A stretch of DNA of 64,000 nt from Labyrinthula sp. Ha. Lineage: Eukaryota > Sar > Bigyra > Labyrinthulida > Labyrinthulaceae. The stretch lies in contig JAALGZ010000001.1 of assembly GCA_015227615.1 (NCBI GenBank), positions 2,294,001 to 2,358,000 of the forward strand, in the 5' to 3' direction. The translations under genes were made by a program, and so were the position numbers. Positions 1-10,773 of the stretch are shown piece by piece (position 1 is the first letter of the stretch; every line of letters starts with the position of its first letter). A model generated the notes under the pieces. It was not told the DNA's origin and searched no databases. It saw only the letters and a program-made list of their open reading frames with translations.

Positions 1-520
1 ACAGGGTAATACATTAGGTTTGAGCTTTCTCATGAATTATACATATCTATGTTATATTTTATCATATTCCTCTCTAAAAAAGTGCATTTTTTTGTCTTTT
101 CCGTGCACAATATTTAAGGCCAGAAATAAGGTACACGAGGAAATAATTGTATTAATCAAAAATGATGTTACTTAGTTAATAGTTAATAGTTAAGGTGGGA
201 GTAAGGTACTACATCTGCAGATCCGCCTATGCGTTTATCTTAGGGTCCGATGACGGTCCGCCGCTCACTAGGGAAGCTTCCGTCTTGTGCCCCTACTGTC
301 ACTTTAACCAATCATATTCGCTACTTCTTTCGGAAATAAATTTAATTGATCGTAGAGTGAGAAAAGAAATTAAACAACAGAGATAAATACGAAGAGAGCA
401 ATTTATTCAGCTAGCTTTCATCCGCGCAGTGCTAAGTTCCAATGGTGTGTCGTTGATTTCTAATTTTCGTCTGTATGCTTATTTTGCGACTTGGGCTTAC
501 AGCGTTTTGTTCGTGTTCCT
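1..520. other. AT-rich stretch, no gene seen
   Basis: A 63-codon open frame lies at 195-386 in a locally GC-richer patch, but its translation resembles nothing I know and it has no supporting context. It may be the distal, decayed part of the minus-strand LINE remnant to its right. No RNA gene or repeat was recognised. Confidence 0.4.
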
Positions 521-1080
521 TCAACGTTGTGGGTTAGGAGTTGGAGATTTTTGGTGTGTTAGTGGTGTTTGTAGGCGCTGATTTTGAACAATGCCGAGGA
601 GAAGGCCAATGGTTAGAAGTTTGATGGTGACAGGATGAAAGTGTGGGATAATCACTGTGGGTTTGAGTCTCTCACTGATGTCTAATGATGGCTTTTTACA
701 TTCGGATTGTTGGTGAATGTAGATGTATAGAGGATTATTCGGTAGAGTTTTGCTGTAGTTATCAAATCTAGCGTTTGTTTTGATGACAGACCTAAACAAT
801 AAGAATATATTTACTTTTGTTGTATGTTGTAGCGAATCTGGAAGGCTAAAGAAAAGCTCGCTCTTTCAAGGTATTCCACTCCTTTGCTACCAACTTCCTG
901 TATTGCAAGGATGTTTATATCGGCAGTTAGGGCATATTCCTCGATAGACCTGAGCTTGTAAGAGGTGAGACGGTCAACATTCACCTAAACAATTGAAATT
1001 TCTCTAGAATCTTGCGCTTCATTGACTGGTGAGTGTCTTTTGACTGCCTGAGTGTTACCGGTACTCATAACGGTTTCTTT
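521..1080 (-). pseudogene. LINE (non-LTR retrotransposon) endonuclease remnant
   Basis: Read on the minus strand from about 1000 down to 840, the translation gives VNVDRLTSYKLRSIEEYALT followed by ADINILAIQEVG. This is the pattern of the start of an apurinic-type (exonuclease III-like) endonuclease domain: an Asn near the first strand, then a hydrophobic strand ending in a Gln-Glu pair, with the Glu a metal ligand. Stop codons interrupt the frame upstream of VNVDRL and again shortly after the QEVG block; further down the strand the open frame 799-521 (92 codons) and a piece reading LQLLTHNVEG could be later parts of the same ORF. No reverse transcriptase was seen in the window, so this is a truncated, dead copy. 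A cellular endonuclease of the same superfamily is a less likely alternative because of the stops. Confidence 0.5.
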
Positions 1081-3438
1081 GTTTCCTAATTTTCCATTTC
1101 CCAAAAATTTTATGTTAGTTACTAGTTTGCGAAAATACTTCTGATGTTTTTATTTTTTTAACACATTAACGGGCAAAACTTTAATTTGTTTTTCGAAGAT
1201 ACAAATGTGAGGTGTACAGTATTTACGATTTTTACATCATAGCTAAAATGATTTTCTATATTTGCTATTTGCTTTTGTCTTTGTATTGCCTCCTCGTCAC
1301 CTTAGCTCATCTAGGGGTGCTAGTTTGTTTTGTGAGAATTTGTAATTTCCCGAAAAATAACCAAGTGACAATATGACAGCGCTAGTGCTCTAACCAAAGA
1401 TAAATTAAAGTAATGGGTAAACTACACGGATTCACATTATGCACAAACTTAGCAATGTTAGTTTATTTAAAGATTAGATGAGCAGATTGACTATAGCGAT
1501 GCTAATTCACGGCGCTTATTTTCTAGGCTCGTTGTACGAATTATTAGGAAACTACTGTCGATTTTAATGGTTTGTAGGTGCAGCTTGTCGAATTTTTAAA
1601 TCAGTTTAGTCGACTTAGTTGTAATTTACTTATTTAGTCAATGACGGCATAATAGTAGATATGTATATGAATAAATTAAGAGCTTGTTTACAAGGTGCTA
1701 GCTAAGAGCACTTCTTAAGCAGACAGTTATCCAGGAAAGTTAATTTGAGCTTAAACCTGTTTAGTCTAGAGAAGCTCTTGAGACTGTAGGCGCTTATTCA
1801 TCAAAAGGTACTAGCTTTCAGATTTTTGTATTTGAATGGGGAAACCATTGATAAATTTTATTAATGGCTACTTGATATTCCTCTTGATTCTGATTATCAA
1901 TTTAAAACAGGAGATTTTGATTCGAATGATGTGATTCCAGTTTTACTCTGCTTGCCATTGCAACACTAGACCAAATAGCCAAAAATTATTTTCTCATTTT
2001 GGAAACGAAGAAAAATAAGAAGAAGAAATGAGTCATGACTTATAACCATGTAATATAAGTAGCTCTCGTTTACCAGTGCTGGTATTGCCAGCAAAATGTC
2101 CAAATAATTAGTGTAAATATTCATCGAGGATTAGGATATAGGTAATCAGTAGAAGTTATTCAAAGCAAGGTTCGTAAAAGCTCTAGAGTTATTAGATCAG
2201 TATAAACAGTTGATTTTTCAAAACTTCAGATGTAAAAATAGGTTTTAGGAAGCTGTTTAAGTAAAAGTAACAAATTTTATAATTTTGAGAGTATTAAAAA
2301 TCTCCAGAAAAGTACATTAATGTAGTATTAACTAACAATGTTTATGAACCAAGTAAAATACAATGCTAATATAAAAGGCTCGACTGAGTAAACAACTATC
2401 ACATCTCATTCTAAAAGAATACTTCCCGAAGACTATTGTTCTCTGATAACTTCTCCCAGACAAAAAACGCGTTAGAGTTATAGTAATAATTATCCACTCT
2501 TTTTCAACAATCAAAACGATCTTGTCAGTGTTTATTGCCGCCAATAAAAAGTTTATGTGCAATTTAATTAATAATTCTCAATAAATTAAATACGACATTT
2601 AGTTTTAAACATTGTTTTCCTGATATTCATATATGTGTTACTATTCCTAAGTTGTTAAGGTCTTGTTACAAAGTTCAACAATATTTTATATTAATTCTAA
2701 TCACATATTGATTTTGGCCGCCTTTATCTTCCACCTGATTCAAATACTTTTGCAGCGGTATCAATCATTCATGAATTTAAAAAAACATAATAGTTAATAA
2801 CCGAAATGTACTATTTGTACAACGATTTACTGGGGAAACAGAAATTAACAAGCGCCTAACATGAAACACTTTACTTTATATAGATTCAAGAATGATCCAA
2901 GGCAATTATGCTAAGACTAGAAGGGGGGTTGTTTGAGCTGAAAACTTATCCAATTACGGCAAATTTCTTATTGGAAACTGAAATTTCTAATCGCAGTATC
3001 AAAATTATGGAAAATGGATGTGGTTTCTTGAATTTCAAGCAGGGATTACATATATCTTGGAGCAGATGAAGGTAGTTTTCCACATACAAGTTTTGTTCGG
3101 CTGCAGTTTTTCTGAATTATGAGCTTTCTGCTCAGATATTATGATCGTTGTAAAAGGGTGAGCTTTGTTCACATCTATTCAGGAATCAAGAGTGCTTTAT
3201 CATATGTTAGAGATAATTTAGGATTTAGAGTGAAAACATGGATGTATCGCACTACCAGCAAGCAGTATTATACAAAAACAAACCAAAGAAACTTAATTTT
3301 TAGTTTAATGATCAGAAATATTTTATTGGAGACTAAAAAGTAGTTTCTTATGTGAGATTGCACTAAGTAGTTACAACCAATTTTCTTTGGTTAAACGACC
3401 ATATCGAAAAATCATGCAGCGAGAATGAACGAGGTAAT
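1081..3438. other. AT-rich intergenic stretch, nothing recognised
   Basis: Stops are frequent on all frames and the open frames present (for example 2332-2562 minus, 3119-3343 plus) translate to low-complexity, unfamiliar peptides. A hAT-like terminal motif (TAGGGGTGC) occurs at about 1312-1320, but I found no matching inverted end. Confidence 0.4.
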
Positions 3439-3442
3439 ATTT

Positions 3443-3911
3443 TGTTGAGATAAGTTAGTCTTGGTTTGTAAATATAGAAGAAGGAGCTGATGTTCTGACC
3501 TCTAGTAAATGAAATATAGTGATAGATGTAAGTTGAGTGGGTGAGGTATAACCGAACCTATGTTGAGAGCCAAGTGGAGCTCTTGTGGGTAATTAGAGGC
3601 TTGTGTAAATTTATATTTGATTAAAAATAGTTGTATTTATAAGAAGTAGATATCATTGATAATTGGATGAATCGGTGGTAATGTTATATTGGAAGGTAAC
3701 AGTAGGAGAAAAAGTGATGACGTGGTTTGGTGAAATACAGTTTTGACGATGATCGAATACGAGCTATAGTTTACTGAATAGACAGATATAAAAATTTTTT
3801 AAGCCTTAAGTAATTGATAGAAGAACTTTATAAGAGTTTAAAAAAAACCAAGAAGAAAAGGAAGTTAATAAAAAATTAGAAGTTTAAATTGAGAACTAGA
3901 CGTACTCAATA
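3443..3911 (+). repeat. 5' LTR
   Basis: Direct repeat matching 10774-11244, starting TGTTGA and ending near TACTCAATA. The last 2-3 bases are uncertain because the shared sequence runs a little past the expected CA end. About 26 differences separate it from the 3' copy by eye, most of them in the first 250 bases. A TATA-like ACAGATATAAAA lies at about 3781-3792, a plausible promoter element within the repeat. Confidence 0.85.
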
Positions 3912-3930
3912 TTGGATCCAATATTCGTAT
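3911..3930 (+). other. Primer-binding-site region with a 12-bp palindrome
   Basis: Directly inside the 5' LTR the sequence reads TGGATCCAATATTCG from 3913, starting with TGG as expected opposite the CCA end of a tRNA primer. ATTGGATCCAAT at 3911-3922 is a perfect palindrome. I could not match it to a particular tRNA. Confidence 0.4.
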
Positions 3931-3949
3931 AAACAGTACGAATTATAAT

Positions 3950-5590
3950 AGTTATGGAAAAAGTAAATAAAAACAGAAGTGAGCCGCCGGTCCTAAGATC
4001 GGGAAGTGGTAAAAAATCAGGAGGAAGGGTAGTTGCAGAAATCAGTTCTAGGAACATAATTACCCGAGATACAGAAACTCCTCAGGAGTTGAATCAGGTT
4101 GCGATTGAGGAGAGTAGTAGCCAAGAAGACCTGTGGGATAATAGTGAAGTGTATAGAAGCGTCTCTGGTCCAGGAGAAAATATGACAACCCCGGATCACG
4201 TAGTAGTAACCCGCGAAAGTTGGGAGCAGCTTCAGCAAAATTATGAAACTCTACAACTTCAAATGAGTACTTTACTCCAACAAGTAAAGGCAAATATATC
4301 AACAGGAAGCAATAGGGAAGTCAAGAAGGATCTGTTTAGGGTCAAAGATAAAGGAAATAGTAGGTCGGAGATAGAGGAATCTGATTCGGAGAATAGCGCT
4401 CATTCTGCTTCTTCGTTGAGTTGAACTGGTTCAGGTATTAGTGTGAGAAATAATAGAGGTTTGAGAGAGAGTGAAAGGAAGAGAGCGAGGGAGGAAAAAT
4501 ACAAAGGGAAACCTGTGTTGCGATCCCTGGAGCCAAGTAAGGTGGCAGCATTTTTAGAAAAATTTCAGGTGTATGAGACCAACCTAGTCAGGGGGAGGTT
4601 AAAGTTGCCTGATGCAGATATTTCTTTATGTTTGAGCATTCAGGTGCAGGTAATGTTGCAAGATGAGGGAGTTAGTGCGATGAGAAGGAGGTCCGTAATG
4701 AAGTACCTTAACAACATCAACAAGCTACAGAATAAGGGAAAATAAAAAATACTAATGAGGAGAGTAGAGAGCTTGGTGTGGTCCAATGAGGGTACACCTA
4801 TGAAGTCTATGACCAAATTTTTGAAACAAGTTACGGACATGGTGAGGGGAATTAGGTGGGAGACTAAGTCGATGGAGAAGGAGTTTTGTTTGAAAGTAAT
4901 TAGGAAATTGCCTTTAGAGTTTGGATCAGGAAATGCAAAAGAAACCCAGTCGATAAAAAAGTGGAAGACAGTGGGGAAATTAAGGAGAGGTTTGAATAAG
5001 GCGGCCATGGTGATATAGGAATGGGATCTTCAGAGTTCTGCTTTGAAACTTTTGGCCAATGAACCACTAAAAAATAAGAGTAAAGTAGGTGTAAAATCTG
5101 ATCCAGCCTCGAAACAGCGCCCTAAGAACTCTTGAGGGGAGTGAAACCCCTCGGAGGGGTTGAGAAGAACAACATTGGAAGACGGATCTGTAAAACCTTT
5201 CCTACCAAAGACCTGGTCTAAGGAGAAGAGGAAGCAGTACGGCATGGACCACAACCTGTGCCTCTTTTGCTATACCAGTAATCACCGGTTTGATGACTGC
5301 AAGTTGGTTAAACAGCGGGATGCGAAGAAGGAGAAAACGGTAAATGAGATTGAAAAGGAAGTGGGTAGTAGGTAGAAAGTGGAGTCAGAAGGAAGCGGTT
5401 CGGAGGATGAGGAGTCAGTATTTGTAGGAGTAGTTGAAGTGTCGGGTGTTGAAGAGGATTATGAGGAAGAATCGGAGGACTTCATGGTGGGGTCTCTAGA
5501 TCCAGTGGATTTGGGAGAAATTCTGGTAGAAGATGAATTTGAGGTAGGAGGAGATGTAGGAAAGCCGCATGTTACAGATAAGAAAGTGCA
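3950..5590 (+). pseudogene. gag-like region of the LTR element
   Basis: Charged, Ser/Glu/Lys-rich translation with a helical segment (around EQLQQNYETLQLQMS) that looks like a coiled coil, then a mixed helical capsid-like stretch, then a zinc knuckle CLFCYTSNHRFDDC (CX2CX4HX4C) at about 5257-5298, typical of nucleocapsid. An acidic Glu/Asp/Val-rich stretch follows before the polymerase. Capsid assignment rests on position; the zinc knuckle is seen directly. Broken. Confidence 0.6.
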
Positions 5591-5689
5591 GCAATAGCTA
5601 AAAAGTAAAGTAAAAGAGAAAGTTTCATCTGGGGCGAGAGAAGGAACTATAACTCCAAATCAGGCTCAAGAGCTGGAGAGCATTTTATT

Positions 5690-6420
5690 GAATCATCTTG
5701 AAGCTTTTGGGTTGAAAATCGCAAAATGTGACTTCAATAACCTTACACCTATGAAGATCGAGCTGCGTGAAGGGGTCGCAGAATATGTAAGCAAGCCTTA
5801 CCCAATGTCCAAGGTCAGTATGGAAGCCCTAAAGAAAAAATTAAGATAACTAGAGGATATGGGGATGATTAGGAGAGAACCCAACCCTTTCTTCTCTTCC
5901 CTTGTGATTATGGTTCCAAAACCAGGAAAGAGGGATGGATATAGAATGGTAATTGATCTCCGTAGATGTAACAGGTCTGTTAAGCCTACTGGAGCAGGGC
6001 TGCAAGATTTGGAGAATCAGTTAGCCTGGTTTAAGGCTACTGAGAGATATTTCGGGAGTTTCGATGGATTAAGTGGATTTGATTATTTGAGAGTGGATGA
6101 TGGAGCTCAGAAATACTTGGGGATGGTGACGCCGTGGGGTTGCTATACTATGTTGATGGCCCCCAGGGATACATTAATACCCCCCAAGTATACCAAGAAA
6201 GATTGATCAACGAGATCCTGGGCGATGTAAATGAGAACAGTTTGTTCGGCAACGGAGTTCTGTAGTGGATCGACGATTCACTGATTTATGCTTCATCCTG
6301 GGAAGAATATAAGGATATCCTTTTTCAATTCTTGACCCAGTGCATAAACGTGAATTTTCGGCTAAATTTAGATAAGTGTGATTTGATCAAAGGGAAAGTG
6401 AGGTAGTGTGGGAGAATATT
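5690..6420 (+). pseudogene. Reverse transcriptase of the LTR element
   Basis: Ty3/Gypsy RT features in order: the entry motif with LVIMVPKPG and YRMVIDLRRCN, the motif A block around FDGLSGFD, the VTPWGCYTMLMAP block, and a catalytic-type IDDSLIYA sequence near 6270, followed by the thumb-leading segment NFRLNLDKCDLI. It supplies RNA-dependent DNA synthesis during retrotransposition. Broken; not expected to be active. Confidence 0.85.
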
Positions 6421-6749
6421 GGAGAATGGGATATGGAGATATGACGAGAAATATTTTCTGAAGTTGGAGGATATGGGGGAGGTAAGGAAGATGGGTCAGC
6501 TGAAGGATTTGGTCTATGTAAGCACATGGTTAGCTTCAAGTGTACCAGACTTATCTAGAAAATGTCACTACCTGAGTAAAAGGATGAAGGAACTTGAACG
6601 AGATCTAAAAATAAAATATAAAAAGAAACTAAATAAGCATCAGCGGAGAGCTGCATCAGTGGAAGAGTGGTGGAGTGAAGAAGATCAGGATGAGGTTCGC
6701 AAATTCTTGAAGTCCATATCTTCCAGTGCTGCGAACAGTTTGAAGTTGT

Positions 6750-7140
6750 ATTAGTTGGATAAGAGGGTGGCTATATTCACGGATGCGAGTTTCCAGTTTT
6801 GGTCAGGAGTGCTGGGGCTGTGGGACAGTGACGGGTGGTTACCTATATACTTCGGAAGTGGAGAGTTTCTAGGAAGCAGCATCTATTGGAGCATGACCGA
6901 CAAGGAGATCTATCCAATCATTAAGCAAATGAAAAGGCATAGATTTATATTGTATGGCCACCAGACACCCATAGAACTCTATACATATCACAAAAACTGA
7001 TTTACCTAATGACAACAAAAAAGGACATGAAAGCTGCTGCGTTTGGGCGGGTCCAGAGATGGATACTCATCATCCAGGAGTTTGTCACGGTTCTTCATCA
7101 TCTTCCAGGGGAGACCAATATTTTGGCAGATCTGTTGACG
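6750..7140 (+). pseudogene. RNase H and connection region of the LTR element
   Basis: The translation contains IFTDASFQFWSGVL, the first catalytic Asp strand of RNase H, followed by the Glu-containing helix (SMTDKEIYPIIKQMKRHRF) and the last segment ending LPGETNILADLLTRW, where NxxAD is the fourth carboxylate motif. This is the standard domain after a Gypsy RT. Broken copy. Confidence 0.8.
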
Positions 7141-7599
7141 AGGTGGGGGTATGTGGAGTCGGAGGATATGCTAAGTTTGAAAGCTAAGCTAGTAGATAGC
7201 AATGGGGATGTAGGTTGGAGAATTCGATGGAAGGGAATAACCTTTTTTGCGAATAGTGAGGATGTAGATGTTGAAAAGATGGAGATTGCTAATATGATTG
7301 ATGGACCTGAAGGCGAAGAAGTATTGGAGGTAGAAGTGAATAAGGGTACAGGGTGGAGGTTTGATCCAGAGGTGGTAAAGTTTGTAGAGAATAGGGTTGC
7401 CGTACATTTTCCTAAAAGGAAGAAGGAACTAAAAATGCTTATCATGCCCGAGATAGTGAAGATCCAAGAAGAATGCGGTATGAATCTGGATAAGATGGAA
7501 GCGTCTCGCAATACATCCGGAGCCTGGATTAATAAAAATGGGAAAGTAATTATACCTGGAGAACTGATTGAGTGATTTGTTGCTACCGCTCATAATGCC

Positions 7600-8610
7600 T
7601 CAGGACACGGGAGTGTGGATGAAGTCATGTGCATTCTGGAACCTTTCTTTTTCGTCGATATACCTAGAAATAAACAAAAAATCTTAGTACAAGATCTGAA
7701 GAAATGGTGTTTGCATTGTGACAAGGATAGAAAAATGATTCGTAGACCTTTGGGGGAAATATACCACCCTTCTGAAGGAGAGGTGGTGTTACACCTGGAT
7801 TTTTTGAAGGTAAAGGAATCATATATCTTGGTCATTCCGGAAGATGTGTCAAGGAAAGTGTTGTTAGTTGAAGATCCAAGTCCTTGTGCAGCGGTGGTTG
7901 TAAGGGCTTTGGTAATGTGGAAAGAGTTGATAGGACTGCCACCTATGGTTACTCTGGTATCGGACAACGGTTCTCATTTCAACAACGAAATATTAAGACA
8001 GTTTGAATCAAGATTTCCAGCTGAACACAAATTTTCAATGGTATATAGTCCCTGGAGTAACGGATCAATTGAAGTAATGAATAGGTTTGTTCTCCGAGTT
8101 CTACGGCAGTTGTGTAGTTGTTATATGATCGACAAAGAGAATTGGAATGAATTGTTGCCCCAAGTGATGGATGTTATAAATAACAGTCGTTCACGTCATG
8201 GGTATTCTCCAAATGAGTTAACCACATATTTGTCCACTGCAAGAGCGTTGAATAAAATAGCGGAAACTGATGAAACAAGTGTCTTGCCAATAGTAACCCA
8301 AGGAAAACTTAGAGAATGTAAGGATCCTGGAAAGTTTAAGTCATCTGCAGAAAAATTGATGCAAATTATTTTGAATAGGAGAAATACAGTAGAACCCATC
8401 ATTAAAGAAAGCAGAGATAGATCAAGGAAATATATTAATGCTAAGTTCAGGTCAACAAGTGTAAACTTTGCGGCTGGAGATTTTGTATTGATTTATAGAG
8501 TAGGTGCACCGTGGTTAAATGATAAAATAAGTTTGAGATGGATTGGACCATATATAGTAGCAGCGGTTGAAGGTGAACATTGTTATAGGGTAAAGTCCAT
8601 TGAAGGAAAA
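7600..8610 (+). pseudogene. Integrase of the LTR element
   Basis: A zinc-finger-like start with a late CxxC-type pair (KKWCLHCDKDRK) precedes the DDE catalytic core: LHLDFLKV for the first Asp, then VSDNGSHFNNEI for the second Asp, and a helix with SNGSIEVMNRFVLRVL in which the Glu is the third catalytic residue. A C-terminal SH3-like segment with FVLIYRV and LRWIGPYIV follows. Family and role (strand transfer of cDNA into host DNA) are secure from these motifs. It belongs to a broken element. Confidence 0.9.
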
Positions 8611-8679
8611 TAGTAAGTAGTTCATTCGCAACGAATGATTCTGTATCAGTAAAAATCTGAGGATTTTAAGGTAACCATG

Positions 8680-8870
8680 GATATAAAACATAGTTTTTAT
8701 TACAATCAAGGACCTTATTATGTGAAAAAGTTGTTAGATTTGGGAAATACAATAGATAGATTTGAGGTGTTGATCTGGTGGAAGGGATTTCCAAAGAGTG
8801 ATACAAATTGGCAAAGCATGCGCAGACTCTATGAAGATGTTCCTCAGATAGTAAAAGAGTTTGTAAGAAA
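8680..8870 (+). pseudogene. Chromodomain at the integrase C-terminus
   Basis: The motif FEVLIWWKGFPKSDTNWQSM followed by a C-terminal helix (VPQIVKEFVRK) is a classic chromodomain: aromatic cage positions, the W-K-G-F/Y turn and the T-W strand end. In chromoviruses such domains steer integration toward chromatin carrying particular histone marks. Whether it bound methyl-lysine here is inference. Confidence 0.8.
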
Positions 8871-9069
8871 AAATAAGGATGATACTATAGATTTTGAAAA
8901 TGCTCATAAACTGATTAGAGAGTGGGAGAGAAGTAAGAATAGTAAAGAGATAAATTTGATTGCAGAGAGTACCAGTAAAATGTCCAAGAATGTTTGGTTG
9001 AAGGAGAGAATGAAGATAATTAAGTATCCTAGCAGAATGAGATCAATGTCAGAAGGAGTGCCAGATGGT

Positions 9070-9215
9070 TCAAGTAGATCCAGAGGTTGGTCATTGGAGG
9101 AGAAGGTAGTATTTGAAAAGTTGAGCTTGAAATTTGTAATAGGAAATTGGAAAGAGATATGTTCACTGGGTTTTCTCCCTGGCAAAACTAAGTCTCAAAT
9201 GGTGACTCTTCTTTA
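9070..9215 (+). pseudogene. SANT/Myb-like segment of the LTR element
   Basis: RGWSLEEKVVFEKLSLKF and then GNWKEICSLGFLPGKTKSQM fit a SANT/Myb helix-turn-helix repeat: Trp-x2-Glu-Glu in helix 1, G-N-W before helix 2, and G-K-T-x3-Q starting helix 3. Such modules bind DNA or histone tails. It sits about 65 codons after the chromodomain. The family call is moderate because only one repeat is visible. Confidence 0.55.
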
Positions 9216-9589
9216 AGCATCTTTAGGCAGCCAATCAATAGGGGTATATAGAATGTTGAAAGTAAAATTTGAGAAAATAAAAGAATATAATGATGGTCGG
9301 CAGAATGTGTATAGGCGTAATGGAATAATTGTACGAACTGGAAAAGAAAGATCACCGTCTGAATTAAATAAAGAAAGGGAATTTCTTAGAAAGAAGTTTG
9401 AAGTACAGAGAGATGGGGAGCAAGTTGAGATTCCAGTTTTGAATGTGAAAGATGTAAATAGTCCACGTCTTACTCTTCAAGATATAAAGAAAATGATAAA
9501 GTTCATAAATGATTCAAGGATAGAGAAGGAATTCAAGGAATCTGTGAATTATAATGAAGATAACGCAGCAGAGGTGACCTGGCCAAAAG

Positions 9590-9770
9590 ATAGCTTTAGA
9601 TCAAAAATCGGGAATAAGTGGTATAAAGTGTTGCTTGACAGTGGTGCGGGGATTAGCTGTATAGGAAGCAACATGGTATCTTCATCTGAAATAAAAGCTG
9701 AGGGTGAGGAGTTGGCTGGGTTAAGTAATGTATTTGGTGTAAGTGGGAGGAAGTTGAAAATAGTAGGATA
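9590..9770 (+). pseudogene. Retropepsin-like protease, downstream of integrase
   Basis: WYKVLLDSGAGISCIGSNMV matches the active-site strand of retroviral-type aspartic proteases (hydrophobic-hydrophobic-D-S/T-G-A-G), followed by a flap-like GLSNVFGVSGR. The usual place of this domain in Gypsy elements is before RT; here it is 3' of the integrase and chromodomain. It belongs to a broken element. Confidence 0.65.
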
Positions 9771-10239
9771 GGTTTGGAAGGAAATCAACTTAGTGCATCC
9801 TAGAGTAAAAATGAATTTGGGAAAGGTGTGTTTGTATGTTTTGGAGAGATCTATGAATAAAATAATAGTAGGAGAGAAAGTATTGAAAAAATATAAACTG
9901 AGACCTGCGTATGTGTTGATGGGGCGATGTAAGAATGTTGATCTTGAAATAAATGCTTTTGAAGAAAATTTAAAAGGAAAATGTTTGAAGGAATGGGAGG
10001 ATTTGTATAAATGTGAGCTGAATAAGAAAGTAGAGAGAAACAAGTATAGAAAGTTGTTTTCTGAATATCTGAAGAATAATAATAATTGTTTCGATGGAGT
10101 TCGAGTAGGTGAAATTAGAGATAATTTATATAAGCTGGAGGATTTAGAAAAAGTGGGAGAGCAGTATTTTGTTGTTTGGAAACAACCTAGAAATAATAGA
10201 TATATGATTTCGGATGTGTTAAAGTTGAATTTGAAAGTA

Positions 10240-10765
10240 GTAGGTGAATATGATGTTGTTTTGGCTGATCCCGCTTGGGGTGATGGAGTGTCGTCTAATC
10301 CTACGAGGGGACTGTCAATAACTTATCCAACCATTAAAGTAGACCAAATAGAGCGAATTCCAGTTGATAAGCTCTGTCCAGGTTGAGTTGTAGCTTTGTG
10401 GGTGACTAATTCGAAGTTGCAGGAGGGAATTGATATTTTGAAAGCTTGGGGATGTCGATTAGTTGAAGTAGTGATATGGGTAAAAAAGACCAGTAGCGGA
10501 AAACTTTATCACTCTCATGGACAATTCTTGCGGTACAAGAAGGAAATATTATTGCTGTAGGTTAGGGGATTTTTTTTATCTAAATCCAGAAGTGGAGATG
10601 TAATAATGAGTAAAGTTTGTCAACAAAGTAGAAAGCCTGATGAGGTTTATCAACTGTTGGAGAAGCTTAATCCTGGTGCTAGATATTTAGAGTTGTTTGG
10701 GAGAAGATGGAATTGTCGTGAAGGTTTGTGTACTATCGATTTAAATGGAACATCGAGCTTATAAA
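10240..10765 (+). pseudogene. MT-A70-family adenine methyltransferase carried by the LTR element
   Basis: The stretch contains YDVVLADPAWGDG, the DPPW-type catalytic loop of MT-A70 enzymes (here DPAW), then a YPTI..DQIERIPV block matching the Y-x-T-M...E-I helix, then separate later blocks ALWVTNSKL, WGCRLVEVVIWVKK, and SRKPDEVYQLLEKLNPGAR with LELFGRRWN, the last being the family's C-terminal signature. MT-A70 enzymes (METTL3, METTL4 and relatives) transfer methyl from S-adenosylmethionine to adenine N6 in RNA or DNA. It lies in the element's own orientation, ending just before the 3' LTR, so it is cargo rather than a host gene. Broken. Confidence 0.85.
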
Positions 10766-10773
10766 GAAAGCAG

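Noticed and set aside
7098-7511. Minus-strand open frames inside the LTR element (here and at 9549-10043)
   Set aside because: They lie opposite recognisable element domains and have Ser/Phe-rich shadow composition.
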